Both the position numbers and the translations under genes were made by a program. A stretch of 16,319 bases of DNA, from assembly GCA_041558415.1 (NCBI GenBank), contig JBFFEY010000066.1:1-16319 (forward strand), given 5' to 3'. The DNA is from SG8-39 sp041558415. Its GTDB lineage: Bacteria; Pseudomonadota; Gammaproteobacteria; Burkholderiales; SG8-39. The notes under the pieces were generated by a model. That model was given only the letters and a program-made list of their open reading frames with translations. It was not told where the DNA came from and made no database searches. Below are positions 1 to 6,925 of the stretch, in pieces; positions within the stretch are counted from its first letter, which is position 1, and the number at the start of each line of letters is the position of its first letter.

Positions 1-98
1 CTTGCGCCGACCGCGCGCGCCAGTTCGGCGAGTGTCACCCGCTCGCCCGCGTGGGCATCGAGGTACCGCCGCGCCTTTTCGATCAACGAGGTGCCCAT
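1..98 (-). CDS. AraC-type helix-turn-helix protein, N-terminal fragment
   Basis: Only the first 32 codons are in the window; the gene runs off the left edge. The peptide begins MGTSLIEKARRYLD and continues with a VTLAELARAVGA stretch, the usual look of the first helix-turn-helix of an AraC/XylS-type DNA-binding domain, where a leading helix is followed by the recognition fold. That the domain starts at the very N-terminus suggests either a short DNA-binding-only AraC protein or an Ada-type HTH plus methyltransferase protein, not a classical regulator with an N-terminal sensor domain. The ATG at 98 is the only start that fits; no clear Shine-Dalgarno precedes it. It lies downstream of the phenylacetate operon on the same strand, separated by an inverted repeat. 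Family inference is fair, but the regulated target is unknown. Confidence 0.55.
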   Translation of the reverse strand, partial: MGTSLIEKARRYLDAHAGERVTLAELARAVGA

Positions 99-144
99 GG
101 CTGCAGATTATCGGCCGCGGCTCGGCGCGACTATCCGGAACTTG

Positions 145-241
145 CGCCTCGGGGTCAGACCCTTGTGGATAACTTCCAAAAAAGCAATCGATATACCGGA
201 GCGCCAGAGAAAGTTATCCACAAGGGTCTGACCCCGAGGCG
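145..241. repeat. Family 1 inverted repeat with paired DnaA boxes, copy 1
   Basis: Perfect 31-bp inverted repeat: arms 145-175 and 211-241, with a 35-nt AT-richer spacer (176-210). Each arm contains the odd palindrome GGGGTCAGACCC(C/T) or its complement, then TGTGGATAA (164-172) or TTATCCACA (214-222), which is the strongest consensus DnaA-binding 9-mer. A second copy lies at 8629-8713 with an unrelated spacer, so this is a dispersed family, not a chance hairpin. The right arm overlaps the 3' end of the dehydratase gene and supplies its last codons and stop. The layout (palindromic head plus tail, two units inverted around a spacer) resembles REP/BIME elements spread by RAYT transposases; that assignment is inference. 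Confidence 0.9.
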
Positions 242-1209
242 GACCCCAGCGCCTCGAGGTACAGCTCGCGATCGATGTTGCCGCCGGAGGCGATGACGGC
301 GAAGCGTTCGCCCTTGCGCGCGGGATCCTTCAGCAGCGCAGCGAGCGCTGCGGCGCCCGCGCCCTCGACCAGATTGTGGGTGTCGTGGAAAAAGTGCCGC
401 ATCGCCGCCTTCACCTCGTCATCGGTGACGCGCACGATGCGCTCGGCGCCGGCGCGAATCGCGTCCAGTGCTTCGGGCACCGGTACGCGCACCGCCATGC
501 CGTCTGCGAAGGTGTTTGCGCTCTCGGTTTCGATCGGCCGGCCCGCCTCGAACGATTGCGCGTAGCAATCCGCGTGGGCGGAGACGACGCCGACGATGCG
601 CGTGGCGAGGCCGAGCGCATCGCGCCAGGCGATCAGCCCACAGATGCCCGAGCCGCAGCCGATCGGCGCGTACACCGCATCGAGCGCCGGTGCGCCGGCG
701 TAGAGCTCCATCGCGTAGCTGCCCACGCCGGCGACGAGGTCGGGCATGAACGGCCCGATGAATTCGAGTCCCTGCTCGGCGGCAAGCCCTGCCGCGTGCA
801 GGCGCGCTTCGTCGAAGTCGCGGCCGTGCTCGACCAACTCCGCGCCCCAGGCGCGCATCGCCGCGTTCTTGTCGCGACTGTTGCCGTGCGGCACGACGAT
901 CACCGTGCGCACGCCGTGACGCCGCCCGGCGTAGGCCAGGCTCTGGCCGTGGTTGCCGCGCGTCGCGCTGACGACGCCGGGCAACTCGGGCCGCTCGCGC
1001 TTGAGACGCTCGAGCAGCACCAGCCCGCCGCGCAGCTTGAAGGCGCCGGTCGGCGTGTGGTTTTCGTGCTTGACCCAGACTTCGGCGCCGAGGCGCCGGC
1101 TGAGCAGCGGCCAGCAGTACTGCGGCGTCGGCGCCATCGCCGCGTGCACCACGCGCGCCGCGGCGTCGAGCGCCGCGCGCGTCGGTCCGGGCGACGGGCG
1201 TGCGGTCAC
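214..1209 (-). CDS. Threonine/serine dehydratase-like PLP enzyme (fold type II)
   Basis: 331 aa, GTG start at 1209, overlapping the paaK stop as GTGA, which implies translational coupling. It belongs to the tryptophan-synthase-beta/threonine-dehydratase superfamily, whose members eliminate water and ammonia from hydroxy-amino acids to give 2-oxo acids. Visible: HENHTPTGAFKLRGG with the PLP lysine at about K58; TRGNHGQSLAY around residues 83-93 (Asn of the PLP ring-contact loop); a glycine-rich phosphate loop GCGSG at about 184-188; and SGGNID near 308-313. There is no C-terminal ACT domain, so it is the short, catabolic or unregulated type, not a full biosynthetic IlvA. The C-terminus is odd: the last residues (SGSDPCG) and the TAA stop are read from the family 1 repeat. 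The substrate cannot be told from sequence, and its role in a phenylacetate operon is unclear. Confidence 0.85.
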   Translation of the reverse strand: MTARPSPGPTRAALDAAARVVHAAMAPTPQYCWPLLSRRLGAEVWVKHENHTPTGAFKLRGGLVLLERLKRERPELPGVVSATRGNHGQSLAYAGRRHGVRTVIVVPHGNSRDKNAAMRAWGAELVEHGRDFDEARLHAAGLAAEQGLEFIGPFMPDLVAGVGSYAMELYAGAPALDAVYAPIGCGSGICGLIAWRDALGLATRIVGVVSAHADCYAQSFEAGRPIETESANTFADGMAVRVPVPEALDAIRAGAERIVRVTDDEVKAAMRHFFHDTHNLVEGAGAAALAALLKDPARKGERFAVIASGGNIDRELYLEALGSASGSDPCG

Positions 1210-2507
1210 GCTTTCGGCCGCTTGTCGATCACGCGCTTGGCCTTGCCGATCGAGCGCTCGATGCTGTCGAGGGGCGAGATGCGCACCTCGGTCGTCACCC
1301 CGATCAGCGACTTGATATTGTGCTGCAACGTCTGCGCCGCCGCGCTTTTCTGCGCCTGCGGCCAGGCGTCGGTCTCCAGGGTCATCTCCACCAGCACCGC
1401 GAGGGCATCGAGCGGTCCGTCCTTGCTGACCTCGAGCACGTAGTGCGGCGCGAGCTCGGGCTGCTTCAGGATCAGCTCTTCGATCTGCGACGGGAACACG
1501 TTCACACCGCGGATGATCAGCATGTCGTCCGAGCGCCCGGTGATTCTCTCCATGCGGCGCATGGTGCGCGCGGTGCCGGGCATCAGCCGCGTCAGGTCGC
1601 GCGTACGGTAGCGAATGATCGGCAGCGCTTCCTTGGTGAGCGAGGTGAAGACGAGTTCGCCCGGCTCGCCTTCGGACAGCGGCTTGCCGCTGTCCGGATC
1701 GACGATCTCCGGCAGAAAGTGATCCTCCCAGATAGTGAGGCCGTCCTTGGTCTCGATGCACTCCTGCGCCACGCCCGGACCCATGACCTCGGACAGACCG
1801 TAGATGTCGATCGCCTGCAGGCTGGTGCGTGCCTCGATCTGTTTGCGCATTTCGTGCGTCCAGGGCTCGGCGCCGAAGATGCCGATTTTGAGCGAGCTTT
1901 GCTTCGGGTCGAGTCCCTGGCGTTCCATCTCGTCGGCGATCGCCAGCATGTAGGACGGCGTCACCATGATGATCTCCGGCTTGAAATCGGCGATCAGCTG
2001 AACCTGGCGCTCGGTCATGCCGCCGCCGAGCGGGATGACGGCGAGGCCGAGGCGCTCGGCGCCGTAATGCGCGCCGAGTCCGCCGGTAAACAGCCCGTAG
2101 CCGTACGCCACGTGCACCTTCATGCCGGGCTCGGCGCCCGCGGCGCGGATCGAGCGCGCCATGACCTGCGTCCAGGTGTCGATGTCCTTTGCCGTGTAGC
2201 CGACCACCGTCGGCTTGCCGGTGGTGCCGGACGAGGCATGGATGCGCACGATTCTGTCCATCGGCACGGCGAACATGCCGAAGGGATAGGTCTCGCGCAG
2301 GTCGGCCTTGGTGGTGAACGGGAACTTCTGCAGGTCGGCGAGCGTGCGGCAGTCCTCCGGCTTGACGCCCGCGGCCTCGAACTTCGTGCGGTAGTGCGGC
2401 ACGTGTTCGTAGGCGTGGTGCAGCGACCACTGCAGGCGCTGCAGCTGCAGCTTGCGCAGCTCGGCGAGCGGCGCTTTCTCGATCGCCTCGAGCGGAAAGC
2501 CGGTCAT
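1206..2507 (-). CDS. paaK: Phenylacetate-CoA ligase
   Basis: 433 aa, the usual length for PaaK. It activates phenylacetate to phenylacetyl-CoA with ATP and CoA, the entry step of phenylacetate catabolism in the cytoplasm. Seen in order: the AMP-binding loop HASSGTTGKPT (about 90-100), YGLSE (236-240) that contacts adenine, YRTRDLT (300-306) before the hinge, the GRSDDMLIIRGVNVFPSQIEE block (about 324-344), and a C-terminal GKAKRVID with the acyl-adenylation lysine region. An in-frame extension upstream would run into paaG, so the ATG at 2507 is chosen; it has a strong GGGAGGA ribosome-binding site six bases ahead. It starts 16 nt after the paaG stop and overlaps the dehydratase start by 4 nt, so the three form one operon. 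Confidence 0.95.
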   Translation of the reverse strand: MTGFPLEAIEKAPLAELRKLQLQRLQWSLHHAYEHVPHYRTKFEAAGVKPEDCRTLADLQKFPFTTKADLRETYPFGMFAVPMDRIVRIHASSGTTGKPTVVGYTAKDIDTWTQVMARSIRAAGAEPGMKVHVAYGYGLFTGGLGAHYGAERLGLAVIPLGGGMTERQVQLIADFKPEIIMVTPSYMLAIADEMERQGLDPKQSSLKIGIFGAEPWTHEMRKQIEARTSLQAIDIYGLSEVMGPGVAQECIETKDGLTIWEDHFLPEIVDPDSGKPLSEGEPGELVFTSLTKEALPIIRYRTRDLTRLMPGTARTMRRMERITGRSDDMLIIRGVNVFPSQIEELILKQPELAPHYVLEVSKDGPLDALAVLVEMTLETDAWPQAQKSAAAQTLQHNIKSLIGVTTEVRISPLDSIERSIGKAKRVIDKRPKA

Positions 2508-2513
2508 CTTCTG

Positions 2514-2520
2514 TCCTCCC
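2514..2520 (-). promoter_or_regulatory. Ribosome-binding site of paaK
   Basis: Reads GGGAGGA on the minus strand, six bases before the ATG at 2507. It decides the paaK start against a longer in-frame reading that would overlap paaG. It sits in the 16-nt paaG-paaK gap. Confidence 0.8.
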
Positions 2521-2523
2521 CTG

Positions 2524-3309
2524 TCATCGCCCTTGGTAGCGGGCCTTGCGCTTCTCTTTGAAGGCACGCACGCCCTCGCGGAAATCCTCGGTGGCGCCGG
2601 CCTCGCGCTGCAGGTCGCGCTCGAGGTCGAGCTGCGCATCGAGCGTGTTGCCCGCCGAGGCGTAGAGCGCGCGCTTGATGAGGCCGTAGCTGCGCGTCGG
2701 GCCGCCGGCCAGCTTCTGCGCCAAGGCTTCGGCTTCCGCCATCAGCGCCTCGTCGTCGACGCAGCGCCACACGAGCCCCCAGCGTTCGGCGTCCTCCGCA
2801 CTCAAGGGCTCGGCGAGCAGCGCCATGCCCATCGCGCGCGCGCTGCCCACCAGGCGCGGCAGGAAGTGCGTCGCGCCCGCGTCGGGCACCAGGCCGATGC
2901 GCGCGAACGCCTGCAGGAACGCCGCCGAGCGTGCGGCGAGCACGATGTCGCAGGCGAAGGCGAGACTGGTGCCGGCCCCGGCTGCGATGCCGTTCACCGC
3001 GCACACGATCGGCTTCTCCAGCGCGCGCATGCGCCGGATCAGCGGGTTGTAGACCTTTTCCAGTCCGGCGCCGAGGTCCATCGGCGGCGCGTCGGCTCCG
3101 ACGTCGCGCTGATCGAGGTCGGCGCCGGCGCAGAAGCCTCGCCCGGCGCCGGTCAGCAGCACGGCGCGGATCGCAGGGTCGGCCTGCGCCTGCGCAAAGG
3201 CCTCGCCGAGGGCGGCGAGCAGCTCCGGGTTGAAGGCGTTCAGCTTATCCGGGCGGTTCAGCGTGAGGCGCTGCACACCGCCCTCGAGCGAAACGAGTAG
3301 CGCCGTCAT
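2524..3309 (-). CDS. paaG: 2-(1,2-epoxy-1,2-dihydrophenyl)acetyl-CoA isomerase, crotonase family
   Basis: 261 aa, matching the usual PaaG length. In the aerobic phenylacetate pathway PaaG isomerises the ring epoxide of phenylacetyl-CoA to the oxepin, and it also acts later in beta-oxidation. The sequence tracks E. coli PaaG as I remember it along its length: TLNRPDKLNAFN near the start, TGAGRGFCAGADL (about 53-65), the YNPLIRRM helix (87-94), VNGIAAGAGTSLA (105-117) for the oxyanion hole, GLVPDAGAT (139-147) with the catalytic Asp at about D143, then NTLDAQLDLERD and a REGVRAF tail. Where hydratases carry a catalytic Glu this protein does not, which supports isomerase over hydratase. It is first in the minus-strand operon, facing paaY across 66 bp. 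No strong Shine-Dalgarno is seen. Confidence 0.93.
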   Translation of the reverse strand: MTALLVSLEGGVQRLTLNRPDKLNAFNPELLAALGEAFAQAQADPAIRAVLLTGAGRGFCAGADLDQRDVGADAPPMDLGAGLEKVYNPLIRRMRALEKPIVCAVNGIAAGAGTSLAFACDIVLAARSAAFLQAFARIGLVPDAGATHFLPRLVGSARAMGMALLAEPLSAEDAERWGLVWRCVDDEALMAEAEALAQKLAGGPTRSYGLIKRALYASAGNTLDAQLDLERDLQREAGATEDFREGVRAFKEKRKARYQGR

Positions 3310-3375
3310 GGTCTGCGCTGCGAAAGAGAAAAACGGACGCGCAAAAGCTTACACCAAGGCAAGTAGAATTCCGCC
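3310..3375. promoter_or_regulatory. Divergent promoter region between paaG and paaY
   Basis: This 66-bp gap must hold promoters for both operons. A -10-like TAGAAT lies at 3364-3369, only six bases before the paaY ATG. With no Shine-Dalgarno there, a leaderless paaY message is possible, but no good -35 box is found. No convincing operator palindrome was recognised. Weak evidence beyond position. Confidence 0.3.
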
Positions 3376-4023
3376 ATGACCCGCCTCCAGGTGTATGCGC
3401 TCGACGGCATCACGCCGGTCGTACATCCGCAGGCGTACGTACATCCGAGCGCCGTGCTGATCGGTGACGTCATCGTCGGCCCTCGCGTCTACGTCGGGCC
3501 CTGCGCCTGCCTGCGCGGCGATTTCGGCCGCATCGTCATCGAGGAGGGCGCCAACATCCAGGACACCTGCGTGCTGCACGCCTTTCCCGATACCGATCTC
3601 GTGGTCGAGGCCGACGGTCACATCGGCCACGGCGCCATGCTGCACGGCTGCGTCATCCGGCGTAACGCGCTGGTCGGGATCAACGCCGTGATCAACGACC
3701 GCGCGGTGGTGGGCGAGTCGGCGATCGTCGCGGCGAGTGCCTTCGTCAAGGCGGAGTTCGAGGTGCCGCCGCGCACGCTGGTGGCCGGCATCCCGGCGCG
3801 CGTGGTGCGCGCGCTGGGCGAGTCCGAGCTCGCCTGGAAGATCGAGGCGACGCGCGGCTACCAGTGGCTCGCCGAGCGCTGCCTGGCGAGCATGCAGCAG
3901 ACCGAGGCGCTGCCCGCGGCCGACGCCGCGCGCGCGGCGCAGCGCATGCCGACGCGCGGCGGCGTGGTGCCGCTCGCGGAGATGAAGCGCGTCGAGCGCG
4001 CGGCGCGCGAACAGGAGGATTGA
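3376..4023 (+). CDS. paaY: PaaY-type hexapeptide-repeat thioesterase/gamma-carbonic-anhydrase-like protein
   Basis: 215 aa. It resembles E. coli PaaY closely through about residue 175: DGITPVVHP, AVLIGDVIVGPRVYVGP, LRGDFGRIVIEEGANIQD, GHIGHGAMLHGC, RRNALVGINAV. This is a left-handed beta-helix of hexapeptide repeats that forms trimers. Likely metal-binding histidines of the gamma-carbonic-anhydrase type are near H68, H85 and H90. PaaY is known as a thioesterase that hydrolyses stalled ring-hydroxylated CoA esters in phenylacetate degradation, fitting its position opposite paaG-paaK. The tail (about 180-215) is longer than in E. coli, charged and Ala/Arg-rich. Its 3' end carries the Shine-Dalgarno of the next gene, four bases before it, so the two are co-translated. 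Confidence 0.9.
   Translation: MTRLQVYALDGITPVVHPQAYVHPSAVLIGDVIVGPRVYVGPCACLRGDFGRIVIEEGANIQDTCVLHAFPDTDLVVEADGHIGHGAMLHGCVIRRNALVGINAVINDRAVVGESAIVAASAFVKAEFEVPPRTLVAGIPARVVRALGESELAWKIEATRGYQWLAERCLASMQQTEALPAADAARAAQRMPTRGGVVPLAEMKRVERAAREQED
4013..4018 (+). promoter_or_regulatory. Ribosome-binding site of the isochorismatase-family gene
   Basis: A perfect AGGAGG inside the last codons of paaY, nine bases before the ATG at 4028. It supports that start and tight coupling of the two genes. Confidence 0.8.
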
Positions 4024-4027
4024 GCCC

Positions 4028-4588
4028 ATGGCTGAGAGCGCACTGCTCATCATCGATATCCAGAACGACTACTTTCCCGGCGGCGCAATGACGCTCGAAG
4101 GCGCGGACGCCGCCGGACAGAATGCGGCGAAGCTGCTGGCGGCGTTTCGCGCCAAGCACATCCCCGTGTTTCACATGCAGCACCTTTCGGTACGTCCGGG
4201 CGCGACGTTCTTCATTCCGGGCACGCCGGGTGCCGACATACACGCCTGCGTCGCACCGGCCGAGAACGAGAAGGTGATCGAGAAGAACTTTCCCAACAGC
4301 TTTCGCGAGACCGCGCTCGAGACGCGGCTGGAGGCGGCCGGTACGCGGCACCTGGTGATCGCCGGCATGATGACGCACATGTGCGTTGACGCCACGGTGC
4401 GGCAGGCCTTCGATCTCGGCTACCGCGTCACGCTGGCTGCCGACGCCTGCGCGACCCGCGAGCAGAGCTTCGGCGGACAGGCGATTCCGGCGGCGCAGGT
4501 GCACGGCGCGTTTCTTGCCGCGCTAAACGGCCTGTACGCGAAAGTGCTGCCGGTCGACGAAATCATCCCAACGCTCGAGGACAAGTAA
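4028..4588 (+). CDS. Isochorismatase-family cysteine hydrolase
   Basis: 186 aa, the full length of this alpha/beta hydrolase family (isochorismatase, nicotinamidase, N-carbamoylsarcosine amidase, ureidoacrylate hydrolase). The expected triad is visible: Asp10 in LLIIDIQNDYF, Lys86 in EKNFPNSF, and the nucleophile Cys119 in GMMTHMCVDATVR, with ADACATR following as in the family. The DIQNDYFPGGAM opening is common in nicotinamidase-like and uncharacterised members, so the substrate cannot be called. It lies in an operon between paaY and a crotonase gene, with a 4-nt gap before and a 2-nt gap after. That suggests a job near aromatic-CoA catabolism, for example hydrolysis of an amide or shunt product; this is inference. 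Confidence 0.88.
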   Translation: MAESALLIIDIQNDYFPGGAMTLEGADAAGQNAAKLLAAFRAKHIPVFHMQHLSVRPGATFFIPGTPGADIHACVAPAENEKVIEKNFPNSFRETALETRLEAAGTRHLVIAGMMTHMCVDATVRQAFDLGYRVTLAADACATREQSFGGQAIPAAQVHGAFLAALNGLYAKVLPVDEIIPTLEDK

Positions 4589-4590
4589 CC

Positions 4591-5367
4591 ATGGCCTACG
4601 AATTCATCCATGCCACGGCGCGCGGCCGCGTCGGGCTGATCACGCTCAACCGTCCGAAGCAGATGAACGCCCTCAGTCCCAGGCTCATGCAGGAGCTGGG
4701 CGAGGCGCTGTACGGCTTTGACGCCGACGACGGCGTCGGCGCGATCGTCATCACGGGCAGCGACAAGGCCTTCGCCGCGGGCGCCGACATCGTGGTGATG
4801 CAGAACTACGGCTACATGGACGCCTTCCGCAACAACTACATCACGCGCGACTGGGAGCACATCCGCAACATCCGCAAGCCGGTGATCGCGGCGGTCGCCG
4901 GCTACGCGCTCGGCGGCGGCAACGAGCTGGCGATGATGTGCGACATCGTCATTGCCGCCGACAACGCCAAGTTCGGCCAGCCCGAGATCAATCTCGGCGT
5001 CATGCCGGGCTTCGGCGGCACGCAGCGCCTGGCGCGCTTTGCCAGCAAGGCGAAGGCGATGGACCTGTGCCTCACGGCGCGCATGATGGACGCCGAAGAG
5101 GCGGAGCGCGCCGGGATCGTGTCGCGCGTGGTGCCGCTCGGCAAGCTGATGGACGAGGCCATGGCGGTGGCCGACAAGATCGCGAACTACTCGCTGCCGG
5201 TGGTGATGATGATCAAGGAGACCGTCAACCGCGCCTACGAGACCACGCTCTCGGAAGGCGTGCATTACGAGCGGCGCATCTTCCACTCGATGTTCTCGCT
5301 CGACGATCAGAAGGAGGGCATGGCGGCGTTCGTCGAGAAGCGCAAGCCGGAGTTCAAGCACCGGTAG
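4591..5367 (+). CDS. Enoyl-CoA hydratase (crotonase family), PaaF candidate
   Basis: 258 aa, full length for a short-chain enoyl-CoA hydratase, which adds water to trans-2-enoyl-CoA. Seen: TLNRPKQMNALS near residue 18, AFAAGADI (60-67) and GYALGGGNELAMMCD (104-118) for the oxyanion hole and first catalytic Glu (E112), GQPEINLGVMPGFGGTQRL (129-147) with the second Glu (E132), and a KEGMAAFVEKR tail. Both catalytic glutamates are present, so it should be an active hydratase, unlike the PaaG paralogue in the facing operon. Context makes PaaF (2,3-dehydroadipyl-CoA hydratase) the likeliest role, but a general beta-oxidation hydratase fits the sequence as well. GAGG at 4577-4580 precedes the ATG by ten bases. 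It is the last gene of its operon; a twin-hairpin repeat follows. Confidence 0.92.
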   Translation: MAYEFIHATARGRVGLITLNRPKQMNALSPRLMQELGEALYGFDADDGVGAIVITGSDKAFAAGADIVVMQNYGYMDAFRNNYITRDWEHIRNIRKPVIAAVAGYALGGGNELAMMCDIVIAADNAKFGQPEINLGVMPGFGGTQRLARFASKAKAMDLCLTARMMDAEEAERAGIVSRVVPLGKLMDEAMAVADKIANYSLPVVMMIKETVNRAYETTLSEGVHYERRIFHSMFSLDDQKEGMAAFVEKRKPEFKHR

Positions 5368-5377
5368 GCGAGGCATT

Positions 5378-5390
5378 GGAGTCCGACCCC
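5378..5390. repeat. Possible solo family 1 palindrome remnant
   Basis: GGAGTCCGACCCC lies 11 bp after the crotonase stop. It matches the 13-bp head GGGGTCAGACCCC of the family 1 repeats at 11 of 13 positions but lacks the DnaA-box tail and a partner arm. It could be a diverged single unit or chance. Confidence 0.35.
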
Positions 5391-5398
5391 TTTGGGCA

Positions 5399-5620
5399 GT
5401 TATCGCGACGCGGCCTGACATCGGATATCGATCTCCTGCTGCTGCAATGCGGCTGTTTTTGGCCGCGTTGCAGCAGCAGGAGACAAACGCTGCGCTCAAT
5501 CCGCGAACTGTCTCATCGAAAGCTGCTTTGTCTCGTGTTTTCGTGCATTGCCGATAAACCGCTGACAATGCACGAAAACACGAGATGGATATCCGATAGC
5601 AAGTCTTATCGCGATACGAG
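5399..5620 (+). repeat. Family 2 twin-hairpin element, copy 1
   Basis: The core runs 5420-5597 between 16-bp terminal inverted repeats ATCGGATATC(G/C)ATCTC (15 of 16 matching). Weaker similarity extends to about 5399 and 5620 (tatcgcga motifs at both ends). Inside are two hairpins. A: arms 5432-5453 and 5462-5483, 22 bp with one G.T wobble, loop tgtttttg. B: arms 5531-5550 and 5566-5585, 20 bp perfect, loop 15 nt. A 47-nt linker separates them. An inverted second copy is at 9659-9882. It fills the gap between the crotonase gene and the MFS gene, and its right edge borders the likely Shine-Dalgarno of the latter. It may be a MITE-like or BIME-like element; it could also end or process the upstream message. 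Confidence 0.88.
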
Positions 5621-5631
5621 GCGCTGAGCGA

Positions 5632-6855
5632 GTGACCGCCAACCGCATCGCGATCCTGATGCTCGCGGCCCACATCCTGTCGATGCTGGGCTTCTCGACC
5701 TACGCGGCGCTGCTGCCCGAGCTGCGCGAGCTGTGGGGCCTGAGCAATGCGGGGGCGGGGATCGTCGGCGGCGCGTTCTTCATCGGCTACATCGGCACGG
5801 TTTCCTACTGGACGGCGCTCACCGACCGCGCCGACGGTCGGCGCGTGTATCTGAGCGGCAGCCTGCTCGCGCTGGCCGGCTGCGCCGGCTTCGGCCTGGC
5901 GGCCACCGGCTTGGCGAGTGCGATGCTGTTTCAGGTGCTGCTCGGCGCAGGCGTCGCCGGCACCTACATGCCGGGTCTGCGTCTGCTGACCGACCAGGCG
6001 AGCGGGACAGCGCAGAGCCGCTACGTCGCCTTCTACACTTCGTTCTTCGGCATCGGCACGGCGCTCTCGCTCGCGTTCGCCGGCTTCGTCGCCGAGCGGC
6101 TGGGTTGGCGCGCCGCCTTCGTGCTCTCGGCGGCCGGCCCGGCGCTCGCCGGGCTGCTTGTGCTGTGGGGTGTTAGCCCGGCGGCGCGCAAGGCGGCGGC
6201 GCCGGTCGCCTTCTCGCTCGCCACGCTGTTCCCGGTCGGCGCCTGGCGCCGGGTGCTCGCCAACCGCGCCTCGGCCGGCTACGCGCTCGGCTACGGCATG
6301 CACTGCCTCGAGCTGTTCGGCTCGCGCACCTGGCTGGTCGCCTTTCTTGCTTTCTCCGCCGGCCTGCACGCGCCCGGCGCGAGCTTTCCCTGGAACGTCG
6401 CGGCGATCGCGGCAGTGGTGAACGTCGCCGCGGTGCCGGCGTCGATCGTCGGCAACGAAATCGCGCTGCGCGTCGGGCGGCGGCAATGGATCTCCCTTGC
6501 GATGGCGGCTTCGGGTCTGGCGGGGATCCTGCTCGGCATCGCGGCGCCGTGGCACTGGCTGCTGGTGTTCGTGATCATGGTGGTCTACGCGATGCTGGTG
6601 ATGGCGGAATCGGCGACGCTCACTGCGGGCATGGTGGCGGCGGCACCGAGCGATTTGCGCGGTGCCGCAATGGGTCTTTATTCGCTCGTCGGCTTCGCCG
6701 GCGGCATGCTCGGCCCGGTGGTTTTCGGTGTGGCGCTCGATGCCGCCGGTGGCGCAGCCGCGGGACGGGCCTGGCCGATCGCCTACGCGGCCATCGGCGC
6801 GGGCTGCATCGTCGCGTCGCTCGTTGCCTGGCGCAGCGGGCGTGCCGGGACGTGA
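5632..6855 (+). CDS. Major facilitator superfamily transporter
   Basis: 407 aa, GTG start at 5632 with CGAGG ten bases upstream, just at the edge of the family 2 repeat. It is an integral inner-membrane protein with about twelve hydrophobic helices and a central hydrophilic loop around residues 183-210. The MFS signature loop between helices 2 and 3 is visible as LTDRADGRRVYL (63-74, family pattern G-x-x-x-D-R-x-G-R-R). Helix 1 contains LGFSTYAALLPELRELWGLS, typical of small-solute MFS proteins with a short N-terminus. Substrate unknown; nothing in it is specific to aromatic acids. It is followed after 70 bp by fadD on the same strand, but fadD has its own strong ribosome-binding site, so an operon is only possible. 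Confidence 0.88.
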   Translation: MTANRIAILMLAAHILSMLGFSTYAALLPELRELWGLSNAGAGIVGGAFFIGYIGTVSYWTALTDRADGRRVYLSGSLLALAGCAGFGLAATGLASAMLFQVLLGAGVAGTYMPGLRLLTDQASGTAQSRYVAFYTSFFGIGTALSLAFAGFVAERLGWRAAFVLSAAGPALAGLLVLWGVSPAARKAAAPVAFSLATLFPVGAWRRVLANRASAGYALGYGMHCLELFGSRTWLVAFLAFSAGLHAPGASFPWNVAAIAAVVNVAAVPASIVGNEIALRVGRRQWISLAMAASGLAGILLGIAAPWHWLLVFVIMVVYAMLVMAESATLTAGMVAAAPSDLRGAAMGLYSLVGFAGGMLGPVVFGVALDAAGGAAAGRAWPIAYAAIGAGCIVASLVAWRSGRAGT

Positions 6856-6913
6856 CGCCGGCGCAGTAGTCCCGAGGCGAGTCAAGTAAACTGGCGCCGT
6901 TAGCCTGGGTCTC

Positions 6914-6920
6914 GGAGGAG
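6914..6920 (+). promoter_or_regulatory. Ribosome-binding site of fadD
   Basis: GGAGGAG five bases before the ATG at 6926, a strong Shine-Dalgarno that fixes the fadD start. Confidence 0.8.
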
Positions 6921-6925
6921 GGGCG

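Noticed and set aside
164..222. Consensus DnaA boxes as a replication origin.
   Set aside because: Only two inverted boxes per repeat, no DnaA-box cluster, no AT-rich unwinding region and no dnaA/dnaN/gidA nearby; the boxes belong to a dispersed repeat.
214..2430. A 738-codon minus-strand frame suggesting a fusion with the dehydratase.
   Set aside because: The first 400 codons are paaK read out of frame; the GTG overlapping the paaK stop is the natural start.
5391..5627. Open frames running through both family 2 elements with similar peptides (RISISCF, KTRDK, LSAAF).
   Set aside because: The similarity comes from the shared repeat DNA; the frames are extensions of shadow readings without a start, so coding is not supported.
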